A stretch of 50,363 nucleotides of DNA from Pseudomonadota bacterium (GCA_005792545.1 SXRM01000301.1:1-50363), one strand, 5' to 3'. Positions 16,706-25,685 are shown, numbered from the stretch's first letter. The notes: generated by a model from the letters alone, not told the origin. Numbers and translations: made by a program.

Positions 16706-17152
16706 TCAAGTCGGCGCGGCTTCGTTCGGAGGCCCTTCACCTGCGCCCTCTGCCAACTTGCGCACCACGAACGCGTCGATGCGGCCGCGGTCGCCGTCGC
16801 GCAAATTCAAAAAGCGGATGGCAAGGCCATGGGCAAAGCCGCGGGTGCGGCGTGCGCCGACGACTTCGCCGCGCACGGCGATCATCGCCTCTTCGTCGGG
16901 CAACGCGAACTCGAGGTCGATGTACTTGCGCTCCAAGGCGTTGCGCAAGGAATAGCTGTGGCTCTCGACAAAGATGCCGGTCGCCGACAGGTTGGTGGCT
17001 GGGTGGACAAAAAGCCGTTCGCCGTCGCGCTCTTGCACGAACAGGTCGACAGCCGCACGGTGCGCGGTGCGACGCTCGACTTGACCGTCGTGCAGACCGC
17101 TCGGTCCGCGCTGCGGCCGGGTGCTGGCAGGATGGGCTTGGGCGTCGGTCAT
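16706..17152 (-). CDS. PilZ-domain protein (probable c-di-GMP effector)
   Basis: 148 residues. ATG 17152 is supported by GGAGG five bases upstream. VERRTAHRAAVDLFV carries the RxxxR half of the c-di-GMP site and TNLSATGIFVES the (D/N)xSxxG half. EEAMIAVRGEVVGAR and GLAIRFLNL complete the six-stranded barrel. The tail is Gly/Glu/Pro-rich. Single-domain PilZ proteins of this kind regulate motility, polysaccharide or development in Myxococcota; no adjacent gene identifies the target. Confidence 0.82.
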   Translation of the reverse strand: MTDAQAHPASTRPQRGPSGLHDGQVERRTAHRAAVDLFVQERDGERLFVHPATNLSATGIFVESHSYSLRNALERKYIDLEFALPDEEAMIAVRGEVVGARRTRGFAHGLAIRFLNLRDGDRGRIDAFVVRKLAEGAGEGPPNEAAPT

Positions 17153-17197
17153 GGCCGCCTCCACCGCGAAAACAACGCGGCTTTTTTGGGGCGCAGC

Positions 17198-17226
17198 ACG
17201 GTACGCGCATCAAGGAATGCTGTCAA
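17198..17226 (-). promoter_or_regulatory. Candidate promoter for the PilZ gene
   Basis: On the minus strand a perfect TTGACA (17226-17221) is followed 17 bases later by TACCGT (17203-17198), about 46 bp before the ATG. The -10 box is poor. Confidence 0.35.
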
Positions 17227-17282
17227 CAGGTATTTGATAACGCTGGACCGGAGCTTTCGATCACAATCCATCGAATTGAAAG

Positions 17283-18626
17283 TCAATTTCCGCGGGCAGG
17301 AACGAATGCGCCGCGCGCCAACCCAAACCCGCCATCGCGCCGCCACGCGCAAACGCCGCGCACCCAGGTCTGGTGAACCACACCGCGCAGTGCCAGGCCG
17401 TCGTAGGGCGTCAGCTTGTGCTTGTGATGCAGGTCGGCGCCGGCGATCGTGGCCTCCGCCTCCGGGTCCCAAATGACGAAGTCGGCGTCGAAGCCCGCGG
17501 CAATTCGGCCCTTTCGAGCGTCCAAGCCGGCGAGCCGAGCGGTGTTCTCGGCATTCCACCGGCACAGGTCGGCCAGACCAAAGCCGCGAGCGCTGGCTTG
17601 GGTCCACAGCGCCGACAAGCCCAGCTGCAGGCCGGCGATGCCGCCCCAGGCAGCCATGAAGTCGCCGACTTCGGTACGCTTGAGCTGCGGCGTGCACGGC
17701 GAGTGGTCCGAGACGACCAGCGTCAGCACGCCGTCGCGCAGGCCCTGCCACAGCGCTTCGCGGTTGGCCCGGTCGCGGATGGGCGGCGCGCACTTGTAGC
17801 AGGTCGCACCGGGCGGCACGTCTTCGGCGCAAAAAGTCAGGTAGTGCAGGCAGGTCTCGGCTGAGATGCGCACGCCTTCTGCTTGCGCTTTGGCCAGCAT
17901 CGGCAGCGCCTGGGCGCTCGACAGGTGCACGATGTGCGCCGCGGCCTGGTGCTGGCGGCACAAGTCGATGACCATGGCAATGGCGTCCAACTCAGCCTGG
18001 TCCGGACGCGACCGCAAATAGGTCGCGTAGTCGCGCACGTCGGCGTTGGCCACGTCGCGTTCCGCGGCCTCAAGCGGCTCCGGGGCTTCGGCGTGCACCA
18101 GCAGCACCAGGCCCAGGTCCCGCATCAGCGGCAAGGCCAGGTCCAGGTCTGCCCGCGACACGTGCGGGAATTCGTCGACGCCGCTCGGACAGGTGAAGCA
18201 CTTGGCGCCACCGCAGCCGAAGGCGCGCAGCCCCGCCAGTTCGCCAGTATTTCCAGGGATCACGCCGCCCCAGAACGAAGCGTCGACCTGCAGCTGCCCC
18301 TGCAACGCCGCCAGCTTGACCTCGGCCGCCTGCCGCGACACCGTCGCCGGGATGCAATTGAGCGGCATATCGACCACGGTGGTGATGCCGCCCGCCGCCG
18401 CGGCTTGAGTTGCGCTGGCGAAGCCCTCCCACTCGGTTCTGCCCGGCTCATTGATGTGTACGTGGCTGTCGACCACGCCTGGCGAGACGGCGAGTTGCCC
18501 CACGTCGAGCACGTCGCCCTCGGCCGTGCCGTAGGGCAGCACCGCCGCAAAGCGCTCACCGGCAACCACGATGTCCGCTGGCGCGACGCGACCGTCGGAC
18601 ACCACCCTTTTTGAGCGGATGATCAT
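17283..18626 (-). CDS. allB: Allantoinase (cyclic amidohydrolase)
   Basis: 447 residues from ATG 18626. SPGVVDSHVHINEPGRTEWE holds the HxH zinc pair. KCFTCPSGVDEFPHVSR occupies the carboxylated-lysine region and is the allantoinase-type substrate loop (SGVDEFP). VHAEAPEP and HIVHLSSAQAL carry the two further metal His, and SDHSPCTP the catalytic Asp. It hydrolyses allantoin to allantoate. Upstream on the same strand is a PuuD-type urate hydroxylase, which makes the chain urate to allantoate plausible, though hydroxyisourate hydrolase and OHCU decarboxylase are not in view. The SD-like AAAGG is supplied by a copy of the dispersed 19-bp motif, and a 23-codon minus-strand ORF (18694-18623) overlaps the ATG as ATGA. 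Confidence 0.85.
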   Translation of the reverse strand: MIIRSKRVVSDGRVAPADIVVAGERFAAVLPYGTAEGDVLDVGQLAVSPGVVDSHVHINEPGRTEWEGFASATQAAAAGGITTVVDMPLNCIPATVSRQAAEVKLAALQGQLQVDASFWGGVIPGNTGELAGLRAFGCGGAKCFTCPSGVDEFPHVSRADLDLALPLMRDLGLVLLVHAEAPEPLEAAERDVANADVRDYATYLRSRPDQAELDAIAMVIDLCRQHQAAAHIVHLSSAQALPMLAKAQAEGVRISAETCLHYLTFCAEDVPPGATCYKCAPPIRDRANREALWQGLRDGVLTLVVSDHSPCTPQLKRTEVGDFMAAWGGIAGLQLGLSALWTQASARGFGLADLCRWNAENTARLAGLDARKGRIAAGFDADFVIWDPEAEATIAGADLHHKHKLTPYDGLALRGVVHQTWVRGVCAWRRDGGFGLARGAFVPARGN

Positions 18627-18627
18627 A

Positions 18628-18646
18628 CCCCCCCTTTGTTCAGATC
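18628..18646. repeat. Dispersed 19-bp motif, copy a (upstream of allB)
   Basis: Plus strand CCCCCCCTTTGTTCAGATC. Shares TTGTTCA(G/A)TC-type core with copies at 18763, 36523 and 37633. On the minus strand it ends two bases before the allB ATG. Confidence 0.8.
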
Positions 18647-18707
18647 CATGATCTGCATGATGAAGCTGCCGGAATTCGCGCTACCCGGAAGCATAGTTCG
18701 CAGTTGT

Positions 18708-18747
18708 CGGACACCGGCCGGACACTAGTCGGACACGTATTGGACAC
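18708..18747. repeat. Four CGGACAC words phased at 11 bp
   Basis: CGGACAC occurs at 18708, 18719 and 18730 and TGGACAC at 18741, each exactly 11 bp apart with different 4-bp linkers. They lie between puuD (ends 18810) and allB (starts 18626), on one face of the helix, which suggests cooperative protein binding, although decay of a tandem duplication is possible. The related word CGGACAC also forms the core of the 22-bp array at 9216. Confidence 0.85.
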
Positions 18748-18762
18748 AGCGTCAAACACGGA

Positions 18763-18781
18763 CCCTACCTTTGTTCAGATC
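18763..18781. repeat. Dispersed 19-bp motif, copy b (downstream of the urate hydroxylase gene)
   Basis: Plus strand CCCTACCTTTGTTCAGATC. With copy a it brackets the phased CGGACAC block. On the minus strand similarity extends further left than the 19 bp (TTCATC and CATGGATCTGAACAAAGG shared with copy a). Confidence 0.8.
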
Positions 18782-18809
18782 CATGAAACTGCTGATGAAC
18801 ATCGGCGAG

Positions 18810-20351
18810 CTAAGGCGCCGCCATCCCGCGCAGCAGCTTGACGAGCGCCGCCACCACGGCGGGCTTTTGGTCCAGGTCGGGATTGGGCGGCATGGCGGCA
18901 TTTTTGCCAATGGCAGGGCCACCTTGCAGGACGGCCTTGGCCACAAGGGCGTCATCGGTCGCAGCCTGCCAGGCTTTGTTTGAGAAGTCGCGCGGCTTGA
19001 CGGGCAGGCCTTGCGCGGCGGGACCGTCACCTTTGCCGGCCGGGCCGTGGCACGACGCGCAGCGCTGAGCATAAAGCGCCTTGGCCTCATCGGCCGGTGT
19101 TGCGTAGACCGGCGCGGCGCCCGCCGCGACTGGCTGCGGCGCGAGGCTTTTGTCGTAGTCGCCGGCCTTTGCGCCCTTGGCGAACCAGGCACCGAGCTCA
19201 CTGCGCTCCTGGTCGGTCATGCCAGTCTGGTTGCCGAGCGGCATGGTGCGCGTCGACACGGCGCGCGCAAAAATTCGGGGCGCGTGACGGCGCATCGCCT
19301 CAGCAGTGTCGAGCGCGACGCCGTTGGGCGGCATCGGATAGGCCGGGTTGGCTGGCTTTTGGGCGTGGCACGAACTGCAGCGGGCTTGCACAATCTCCCA
19401 GGCGCGACCAAACGGCACCTCGGGCGCCTGGGCGTACTTCTCGGCGCTGGCATCGGCTGCAGGCGCTGTCAGGCCGACGATGCCGCCAAAGCTCGCCACC
19501 GTCGCAGCAATGAGCGCAGGGTGCGATTGGCCTTTGAAGTTCATCAGGTACTTGATACCACCGCCAAACACCAGCAGGCACGCCAGGACGACCCAGGCGT
19601 GGTCGTTGCCGTACAACGACGGAAAATGGTTGCTGATCATCGTCAGCAGCACCGGCAGCGTGATGTAGTGGTTATGCGTCGAGCGGGTCTTGGCCTTGGC
19701 GCCAAAAGTGGTGTCCACCGGCCGATCAGCCAGGGTGTCGGCCAGCATGCGCTTCTGCCCGGGGATGATGCGGAAGAACACGTTGGCCGACATACAGGTG
19801 GCCATCATCGCCCCGACGTGGATGAAAGCGCCGCGCGGACTGAACACCTGCAACAGCCCAAAGCCAGCGCCGACTACCAGCGCCGCGCACAGCGCCGCCA
19901 GCACCACCGGCACGTGCCCCAGCCACTCGCACAGGCGGTCGTAGACGACCCAGCCCGCCACCAGCAGACCGAGCGACAGGCCTACCCCCTGCCACGGCGT
20001 CACCTGCAGCACGTTGGGGTCGATGAGCAGCGCCGCATTGCCCATGTAGTAGACGACCACCAGCAGCGTAAAGCCGCTCATCCAGGTGGTATATGACTCC
20101 CACATGAACCAGTGCAGCGTCGGCGGCAGCTCGGCCTTGGTCAGCGACTTGCGCTTGACCAGTTGGTAGAAGCCGCCACCGTGGGTCATGTGCATCTCGC
20201 CCAGCACGTCGCCCTTGAGCGGTTCGCGGGGCGGCTCCAGGCTTTTGTCCAAGAACATGAACAAGAACGAGTCGCCGATCCACATGATCGCCGCGACCAC
20301 GTGCACCAGCCGCACGCAGATGTTGAGCCACTCTTGCAGTTGGGCTTCCAA
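18810..20351 (-). CDS. puuD: PuuD-type membrane urate hydroxylase with two C-terminal cytochrome c domains
   Basis: 513 residues from TTG 20351, supported by AAGGAG five bases before it. The N-terminal ~280 residues have eight or nine membrane helices, opening with LNICVRLVHVVAAIMWIGDS and HMTHGGGFYQL, the urate-oxidase N-terminal family block that includes His-rich membrane sites. Known PuuD proteins fuse this to one cytochrome c that passes electrons to the respiratory chain. Here there are two haem motifs: CSSCH (first Cys 325) and CASCHGPAGKGDGPAAQG (first Cys 431), the second looking like a class I cytochrome c module with C-terminal MPPNPDL. The product would turn urate into 5-hydroxyisourate at the inner membrane. 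With allB downstream this is a purine-degradation pair. Confidence 0.82.
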   Translation of the reverse strand: MEAQLQEWLNICVRLVHVVAAIMWIGDSFLFMFLDKSLEPPREPLKGDVLGEMHMTHGGGFYQLVKRKSLTKAELPPTLHWFMWESYTTWMSGFTLLVVVYYMGNAALLIDPNVLQVTPWQGVGLSLGLLVAGWVVYDRLCEWLGHVPVVLAALCAALVVGAGFGLLQVFSPRGAFIHVGAMMATCMSANVFFRIIPGQKRMLADTLADRPVDTTFGAKAKTRSTHNHYITLPVLLTMISNHFPSLYGNDHAWVVLACLLVFGGGIKYLMNFKGQSHPALIAATVASFGGIVGLTAPAADASAEKYAQAPEVPFGRAWEIVQARCSSCHAQKPANPAYPMPPNGVALDTAEAMRRHAPRIFARAVSTRTMPLGNQTGMTDQERSELGAWFAKGAKAGDYDKSLAPQPVAAGAAPVYATPADEAKALYAQRCASCHGPAGKGDGPAAQGLPVKPRDFSNKAWQAATDDALVAKAVLQGGPAIGKNAAMPPNPDLDQKPAVVAALVKLLRGMAAP

Positions 20352-20375
20352 GCGAACTCCTTGACCAGCCGGCCG

Positions 20376-22346
20376 TTAGTACATCGTGTGGACGCGCACC
20401 AAGAACTTGGCGATGCCAAATTTACTCGCCGCTTCGAAGGTGTGGCCGTCTTTGAGCGGCACGCTGCCGACGAAGGCCACAAGCTCGTTGCTGTCGTCAA
20501 ACGCCCACTCGTTGACCTTGTAGCGCGGATACCAGTCGGATTCGATGAGGTTCAGGCTCAACCACAGCGCGTCCATGCCGTCAAGCACCGGCGCAGCGTA
20601 GACCAGCTGATTGACGGTCTTGGTGGTGCCCTGGTCCTGAGTCCACAGCGGCGCCGTTCGCGTGGCCATGCGGTCATCGCTAACTAGCACGTCTTTCTTG
20701 AAGGTGTTGAGCACGAACGGGTTGTAGCGCGCCTGGGTTTCGATGACCACCTCCGCCGGCGGCATGCCGTTTTCCTTGGCGTCGAGCAGGTTGTCTTTCT
20801 CGCGGTCGTCGATCAACTGGAAAGACACCAGCCGCACCTCGACTTTGCGCTTGTGAAACAATGCGGCCGTCGCCAAAAGCCCCGCCGCTTCGGTGCCCGG
20901 GCAGGTCATGTGGTCGACATGGACCAGCGTCAGACCCGGCGGCACGGCGTCGCCCGCAAGTGACTTGGCGGCCACTTTGGGATCCTGGCTCCAAAAGTGC
21001 ATGTCCTCGGTGTACATGATGCCGTCGTTGGGCTCGTTGCCGCCGCCGAGCAGGTCCAAAAGCGCGATGTTGAGCGCCTCGGCGATTTGCGGCTTGGTCG
21101 CCCCCACGTGGTGCAGCAGCATCCCGGTGAAAAGCGGATTGTTGGCCTCGTGCAACTTGTGGTCCCAAGCGACCGTCGTATCCCAAACGTAGTCGGGGTT
21201 CATCAGGATGAAGTCGCTGAGCTCCAGGCCGATTTGCGCGCTCGCCTGCTGCACGGTCGGGTTGTTGAACAGGCGCGACAGCTTGGCGCCCGCCACTACG
21301 CCCGTCGAAGTGGACCACCGCACAATCTGGTTGCTCGACGCTAGCTTCTCTTCGTCGTTCTCGATGAGGTGGCGCGTGATGAGGCAGCCCATCGAGTGAC
21401 AGGCGAATTGGACGTGGGTTGCCCCACTTAGCAGCATGCGCCACTTGGCAAACTTGGCGACGATGCGGGCATAGCGCTGCAGGCCCAAGGGGCCGCCCGA
21501 GAACGGGAACTTCTCGACTTCGTCCACGTCTTGTTTGGACATCCAGCCCGGCGGCACCGTGCCGTAATACTCGACGGCAATGAGTTGATTCGGGTCCTTT
21601 TCGGTCGCAGCCGTATTGCCACAGGGTCGGTTTATCCCGAAGGCCTGCATAGTCTGCAAAACGTCGCCGCAGCCTTTGACGTCGCCGTAGGTCAGCTTGG
21701 CCAGCTTGTCTTTGCCCTGGTTGGAGAAACCGTGGACCCACACAGTCAGGGTCTTGTCGCCAGAAAACTGCTTACTGCCCGAAAACACGGGCTTGGGCCC
21801 GCAATCCGCCGGACAGGTCGGCTCGCACGGGTCGCACTTGCCGTCGCCGCAGGCATCCCAGCGCTTGGGGTCCAACTGCGGGCCGATGCACATGCCGAAC
21901 AGGCACGCGCCGCCTGGACAGGTGCTCGGAACTTTGGCGTCGCAGGTGTAGGAATACTGCGGGGGCGGCGTGCAAGTGGCGTCGGGCTTGCCGTCAGGCG
22001 CCGTGGCCGCATCGGGCCCGATGTCCGCTGGCTGCACCTCGGCGCCGCTAGCGACAGCGTCCCCAAGAACGTCAAGTGACGGTGCGATCTCGGGTTCCGA
22101 TACGATGTCGAGCACTTCATTGGCGTCGGCGACGACAACGTCCTCCGGGGCGACCGCAACGTCTGCCTCCGTGCCGGAGTCGCTGTCTTGCGCCGCGGTC
22201 TCTGAGGCAACGTCGACGAGCGCAGCTGCCGTCTCGCTGTCCACGATTGACCCTTTGGCACCAGCGTCGGGGCCAGTGGTGTCGTCCGAGCACGCCGCCA
22301 TCAAGACGAGCGTCGCGATCCATCCCCGCGCTGCGCGCTGCCGCAT
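20376..22346 (-). CDS. Lipase-like alpha/beta-hydrolase lipoprotein
   Basis: 656 residues from ATG 22346 (weak ribosome-binding site). The lipobox is MAAC (Cys19). Residues ~25-120 are an Asp/Ala/Val/Glu-rich linker. About ten Cys at ~125-180 include CGDGKCDPCEPTCPADCG, a short Cys cluster seen in other Myxococcota lipoproteins. The catalytic part starts at TLTVWVHGFSNQGKDKLAKL; the nucleophile elbow is FACHSMGCLITRHL (Ser318), a variant of GHSxGG. VHVDHMTCPGTEA is a candidate for the His region and MNPDYVWD or a nearby Asp for the acid. It resembles PGAP1/triacylglycerol-lipase-type enzymes. Predicted surface esterase. It lies 24 bp upstream of puuD on the same strand, so they may be co-transcribed, but the functions do not obviously fit. 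Confidence 0.65.
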   Translation of the reverse strand: MRQRAARGWIATLVLMAACSDDTTGPDAGAKGSIVDSETAAALVDVASETAAQDSDSGTEADVAVAPEDVVVADANEVLDIVSEPEIAPSLDVLGDAVASGAEVQPADIGPDAATAPDGKPDATCTPPPQYSYTCDAKVPSTCPGGACLFGMCIGPQLDPKRWDACGDGKCDPCEPTCPADCGPKPVFSGSKQFSGDKTLTVWVHGFSNQGKDKLAKLTYGDVKGCGDVLQTMQAFGINRPCGNTAATEKDPNQLIAVEYYGTVPPGWMSKQDVDEVEKFPFSGGPLGLQRYARIVAKFAKWRMLLSGATHVQFACHSMGCLITRHLIENDEEKLASSNQIVRWSTSTGVVAGAKLSRLFNNPTVQQASAQIGLELSDFILMNPDYVWDTTVAWDHKLHEANNPLFTGMLLHHVGATKPQIAEALNIALLDLLGGGNEPNDGIMYTEDMHFWSQDPKVAAKSLAGDAVPPGLTLVHVDHMTCPGTEAAGLLATAALFHKRKVEVRLVSFQLIDDREKDNLLDAKENGMPPAEVVIETQARYNPFVLNTFKKDVLVSDDRMATRTAPLWTQDQGTTKTVNQLVYAAPVLDGMDALWLSLNLIESDWYPRYKVNEWAFDDSNELVAFVGSVPLKDGHTFEAASKFGIAKFLVRVHTMY

Positions 22347-22448
22347 GAATTTCGACCGATCGCGCCACCGCGGCGCGGCGCTATGCTAACTGCGGGCGGC
22401 GCGGGGGTGCAAACCACAGCGCCTGCACAAGCTTGCCGGTCGTTGGGC

Positions 22449-23450
22449 CTAATCCTGCGGCCGCTGCCGCAACTCCGCCGCAATCGCCCGAAAGAACGGC
22501 GCCGCAATCACCAGCCGCACCAAGGCCCCGCAGAAAATATAAAGCGTGCTGAACGCATCGACCACCGCCGCCGGATCGCGCCCGTCTTGCACGAACGGCG
22601 CGTAAAAGCTGCGCATCAGCACCTGTGTGCTGCCAACCCCAGAAACGCTGATGGGCAACGTGCCAACGACCGTGACGATCGGCATCGCCACGCACAGCCG
22701 CCCAAGGTCGGGGACCATGCCGAAGAACTGCACCAGCCACCACACGGTCAGCGTGTACAAGCCGAGGATGCCGGCGCGAAGCGCAATGCCCTCCAACATG
22801 CGCAACGGCTTAAGCGCGGCCAGGGGCTTGAGCGGTGCCCAACCGCGCAGCTTGCGCAGGATCGCGACGTCGAGGCTGGACTGCAGCAACAGCACGCTCG
22901 CCAACGCTCCGCTGAACACGGCAACCGCCACCACCTTGAGAAACGTCTGCAATTCCGGGTACGGCCCAAAGAACTGCGGCGCCAGCCACACGCCGACCAT
23001 CGACATCGCGGTCACGGTCAGGATGTCCATGTAGCTCAGCAGCGCCAGCGCCCCCGCCGCCTGCAAGAACGGCACCTGCTTGCGCCGCGCCAGCAGCCAA
23101 GCCATGCCGAGCGCAGCGGCGTGATAGTTGAGCATGTTGATGAGGTACGACGCGCCCTTGAGCGGCAGCAACTGTCGCAAGCCGTCTCCGCCAGGCTGGC
23201 CTTCGTGCCCGAGCGTCCGCCGCACCAGCCACATCAAGCACAGGCCGTCGTAAATCCACACGACGACAGACATGGCCGCCAGCGCAGCGATGAACGGACC
23301 GATGGCCGCCTGCTGCATGGCCGCCCACATCTTGGGCCAGTTGGTGGTCGCGGCGAACAGCCCAACCAGCAGCGCGGCACCAATCCAAGGCACGAATTGG
23401 CGCAGGCGGTCGCGGCCAGAGGTGGTGGGAATGGGAGGGTTTTCGGACAT
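22449..23450 (-). CDS. UPF0104/lysylphosphatidylglycerol-synthase-TM family membrane protein
   Basis: 333 residues from ATG 23450. Seven or eight hydrophobic helices; WLVRRTLGHEGQPGGDGLRQ and ASYLINMLNYHAAALGMAWL resemble the TM part of MprF/AglD-type proteins, with LPISVSGVGSTQVLMRSFYA near residue 275 being the typical G(V/I)G motif of the family. No soluble synthetase domain is attached. Members are suspected of lipid or lipid-linked-sugar translocation or regulation. It is on the same strand as the lipase gene, 102 bp upstream of it. Confidence 0.62.
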   Translation of the reverse strand: MSENPPIPTTSGRDRLRQFVPWIGAALLVGLFAATTNWPKMWAAMQQAAIGPFIAALAAMSVVVWIYDGLCLMWLVRRTLGHEGQPGGDGLRQLLPLKGASYLINMLNYHAAALGMAWLLARRKQVPFLQAAGALALLSYMDILTVTAMSMVGVWLAPQFFGPYPELQTFLKVVAVAVFSGALASVLLLQSSLDVAILRKLRGWAPLKPLAALKPLRMLEGIALRAGILGLYTLTVWWLVQFFGMVPDLGRLCVAMPIVTVVGTLPISVSGVGSTQVLMRSFYAPFVQDGRDPAAVVDAFSTLYIFCGALVRLVIAAPFFRAIAAELRQRPQD

Positions 23451-23531
23451 GGCCCCGAGCGACAAAGGGGCCCGCAGTCTAGCGCGCGCAAGCAACGGTT
23501 GGCGAGGGGGTGGCCAGCCGCGCCGGGCCGC

Positions 23532-25685
23532 CTACTTCGCCATGGCCGCCATCGCCGGCTTGCTGTCGCGGTTGTCGAGCGACAGCTCCGCCAGTTCGTC
23601 CTGGAACTTGACCCGCGCCAGCATCAGCTTCTCCTGGGCGCCGACCACGTCGATGGTGGTCTGCTGCACGCGCTCGCTCATCTCTTTGAACTTGGTCTGC
23701 AGGTGCGCCATCAGCGTGCCGCCGGTCTTGACGGCCTTGAGGCTGAAGATCTGGTTGTGCAACTCATCCATCCGCACCCGGTACTCGTCGCCACGCTCGC
23801 GCAGGTGGGCGATTTGCGACTCGGCCTTGGCCATGTCGTCGAACAGGCCCAGCAGGCGCTGCATGGCGGCGTCCACCTTGGGGTCTTCCTTGGCGTTTTT
23901 GAGGTAAACGCGCACCAGGTCGACTCCCACCGGCGTGCGCAGATCGACGGTGCGCACAAGCGGCGTCGACTCTTCGATTTCGAGCACGCGCGACTCGCCG
24001 GCCGGCACCTCCGCTGCGTAGAGCCGCGATTCCGCATACTGCTCCAGCGCCTTGGGACCCTTGCTGATCGCCCAACCTTTGGGCGTGTTGTGGCGAACCA
24101 GTACGGTGGTGGCCTTGTGGCTGCGGTTGCTGATTTTGAGCTTCGTCGTGCGCACGTGCTGCACCTCGGCCGTCAGCACGCCGCGGGTGAGCTTGATGAG
24201 CTGCGACATACGGTCGCCCGTCGAGCCTTCGCGGTCGACGACCACTTGACGATCGAGCGCAAACGGCACCACGGCGGTAGCGCCGGGCGGGATCGGGTCG
24301 GCCATGCCCTCGCCGATGAATCGACCGTTGCCGTAGACGGTGATGGGCCCGCTCTCGAGCGTGCTGCCGGTCGGGTTCTTGAACCGCACCGACTTGAAGG
24401 CAAAGCGGCTGTCGCCATTGGTGCTTTCGGCGTCGTACAAGTACACGACTTCGCCCTGGGCCTGACCGTGGACGATGGCCACCATTGCGCTGGTGCCCTT
24501 GTTGACGTTCATCGGCGTCTTGCTGTCGAAGTGGCTCTCGCCGACCGGCGGTGCATCGGGGTTGATCGAGGCCTTCTTGCCATCTTCCAAGCCCTTGGTC
24601 GGCGCCGACACCACGCGCACACCGGCCTTTTGACCGGCGACTACGCCGCGCGCGACAGCCTTGACTTGGGCGGGCGCCACGCCGCGCTCGATGAGCTGGT
24701 TGCGCAGCATGTTGGCGCGGTCCAGGGCTTTGTCGCCGGCCTCGGACTCGCCAGCCTGCGCGTAGCCCTCGATGACCACGTCGTGCTTGGCCTTCTTAAG
24801 CTGATCGGCAAGCCGGCCGAGCTTTTGGTCTTCGGCGGCTTCGTCTTTGGCCTGGACTCCCGGCGGCGGCGGCGCTTTGGCCACGCGGTACTTGTTCATG
24901 GCCGTCGATGGAGCCGCACGTGCAGCCCCCAAGCCGCTGCCACTTTTGGCCGGCGAGGACGACTCGGCGTAGGCCTTGGCGACCACGTCGCCCGCCACAT
25001 CGGGGTGACCCGCCGGCCGTGCGATGTCGGTGTCCTCCATGGCCGCCAGCACCATTTCTTCGGTGCGGCCGTCGCGGTGCACGGTGCCACCCATCGGCGG
25101 GGCCTTGGCGAAATTATCCTGGCTGTGCAGGGTCTCGCGGTGCACCAGCCGAATCGAGTGCAAGTCATAGCGAAACGACAGCGCCGAGCTCGAACCCACG
25201 CCGACTTGCACCGACTTCCAGTCCTCGCCGCTGGTGTTGTCGACGATGGCCCAGCCCTGCAGATCGACCTTGCCGGCGTCATTGACGACCACGCGGTAGG
25301 TCGGCTTCCAGGCCGGCGACTCTGTCACGTAGCTGAGCACGATGTCGCGGTGGGCCTTGTCGGGCAGCTGGATGGTCATCTCGACTTTGCCGTTCTTGGC
25401 CTGGCCAGGGCTGGGGAACGAGATCGGCAGCGCGAGCCCGGTCTTGGCGTCGGTGACGGTGAGCGACTTCAAGAAGTCGTCGATTTTGTCTTGGGGGACC
25501 TCGATGGACAGCTTGTCACCGTCGACGGTGGCCTTGCGCTCGTAGTAGGCGACGCCATTGCGGTAGACCACGACCTTGCCGAGCGCGGCCTGATCGGCGG
25601 CCACGTAGGTCGCGTGGTTGGTGCATGCGCTGGCGCCGACGACGGTCGAGATGGCCAGCAAGAAGGCAAAGGAAAACGTGCGCAT
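23532..25685 (-). CDS. DUF4139 lipoprotein with an inserted OmpA-like segment
   Basis: 717 residues. ATG 25685 with AGGAG seven bases upstream. Signal ends ASAC (Cys21; a type I signal is also possible). The N-terminal block VVVYRNGVAYYERKATVDGDKLSIEVPQ with LKSLTVTDAKTG, then SPAWKPTYRVVV and LQGWAIVDNTSGEDWKSVQV are typical of DUF4139 (MuiA-like) proteins. Residues ~282-345 (DQKLGRLADQLKKAKHDVVI, then EGYAQAGESEAGDKALDRAN, then MLRNQLIERGV) look like an OmpA-type peptidoglycan-associated domain inserted into the middle. The DUF4139 C-terminal half resumes afterwards (HGQAQGEVVYLYDAE, EGMADPIPPGATAVVPFALD). A coiled-coil-like region closes the protein. Envelope role likely; mechanism unknown. 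Confidence 0.7.
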   Translation of the reverse strand: MRTFSFAFLLAISTVVGASACTNHATYVAADQAALGKVVVYRNGVAYYERKATVDGDKLSIEVPQDKIDDFLKSLTVTDAKTGLALPISFPSPGQAKNGKVEMTIQLPDKAHRDIVLSYVTESPAWKPTYRVVVNDAGKVDLQGWAIVDNTSGEDWKSVQVGVGSSSALSFRYDLHSIRLVHRETLHSQDNFAKAPPMGGTVHRDGRTEEMVLAAMEDTDIARPAGHPDVAGDVVAKAYAESSSPAKSGSGLGAARAAPSTAMNKYRVAKAPPPPGVQAKDEAAEDQKLGRLADQLKKAKHDVVIEGYAQAGESEAGDKALDRANMLRNQLIERGVAPAQVKAVARGVVAGQKAGVRVVSAPTKGLEDGKKASINPDAPPVGESHFDSKTPMNVNKGTSAMVAIVHGQAQGEVVYLYDAESTNGDSRFAFKSVRFKNPTGSTLESGPITVYGNGRFIGEGMADPIPPGATAVVPFALDRQVVVDREGSTGDRMSQLIKLTRGVLTAEVQHVRTTKLKISNRSHKATTVLVRHNTPKGWAISKGPKALEQYAESRLYAAEVPAGESRVLEIEESTPLVRTVDLRTPVGVDLVRVYLKNAKEDPKVDAAMQRLLGLFDDMAKAESQIAHLRERGDEYRVRMDELHNQIFSLKAVKTGGTLMAHLQTKFKEMSERVQQTTIDVVGAQEKLMLARVKFQDELAELSLDNRDSKPAMAAMAK

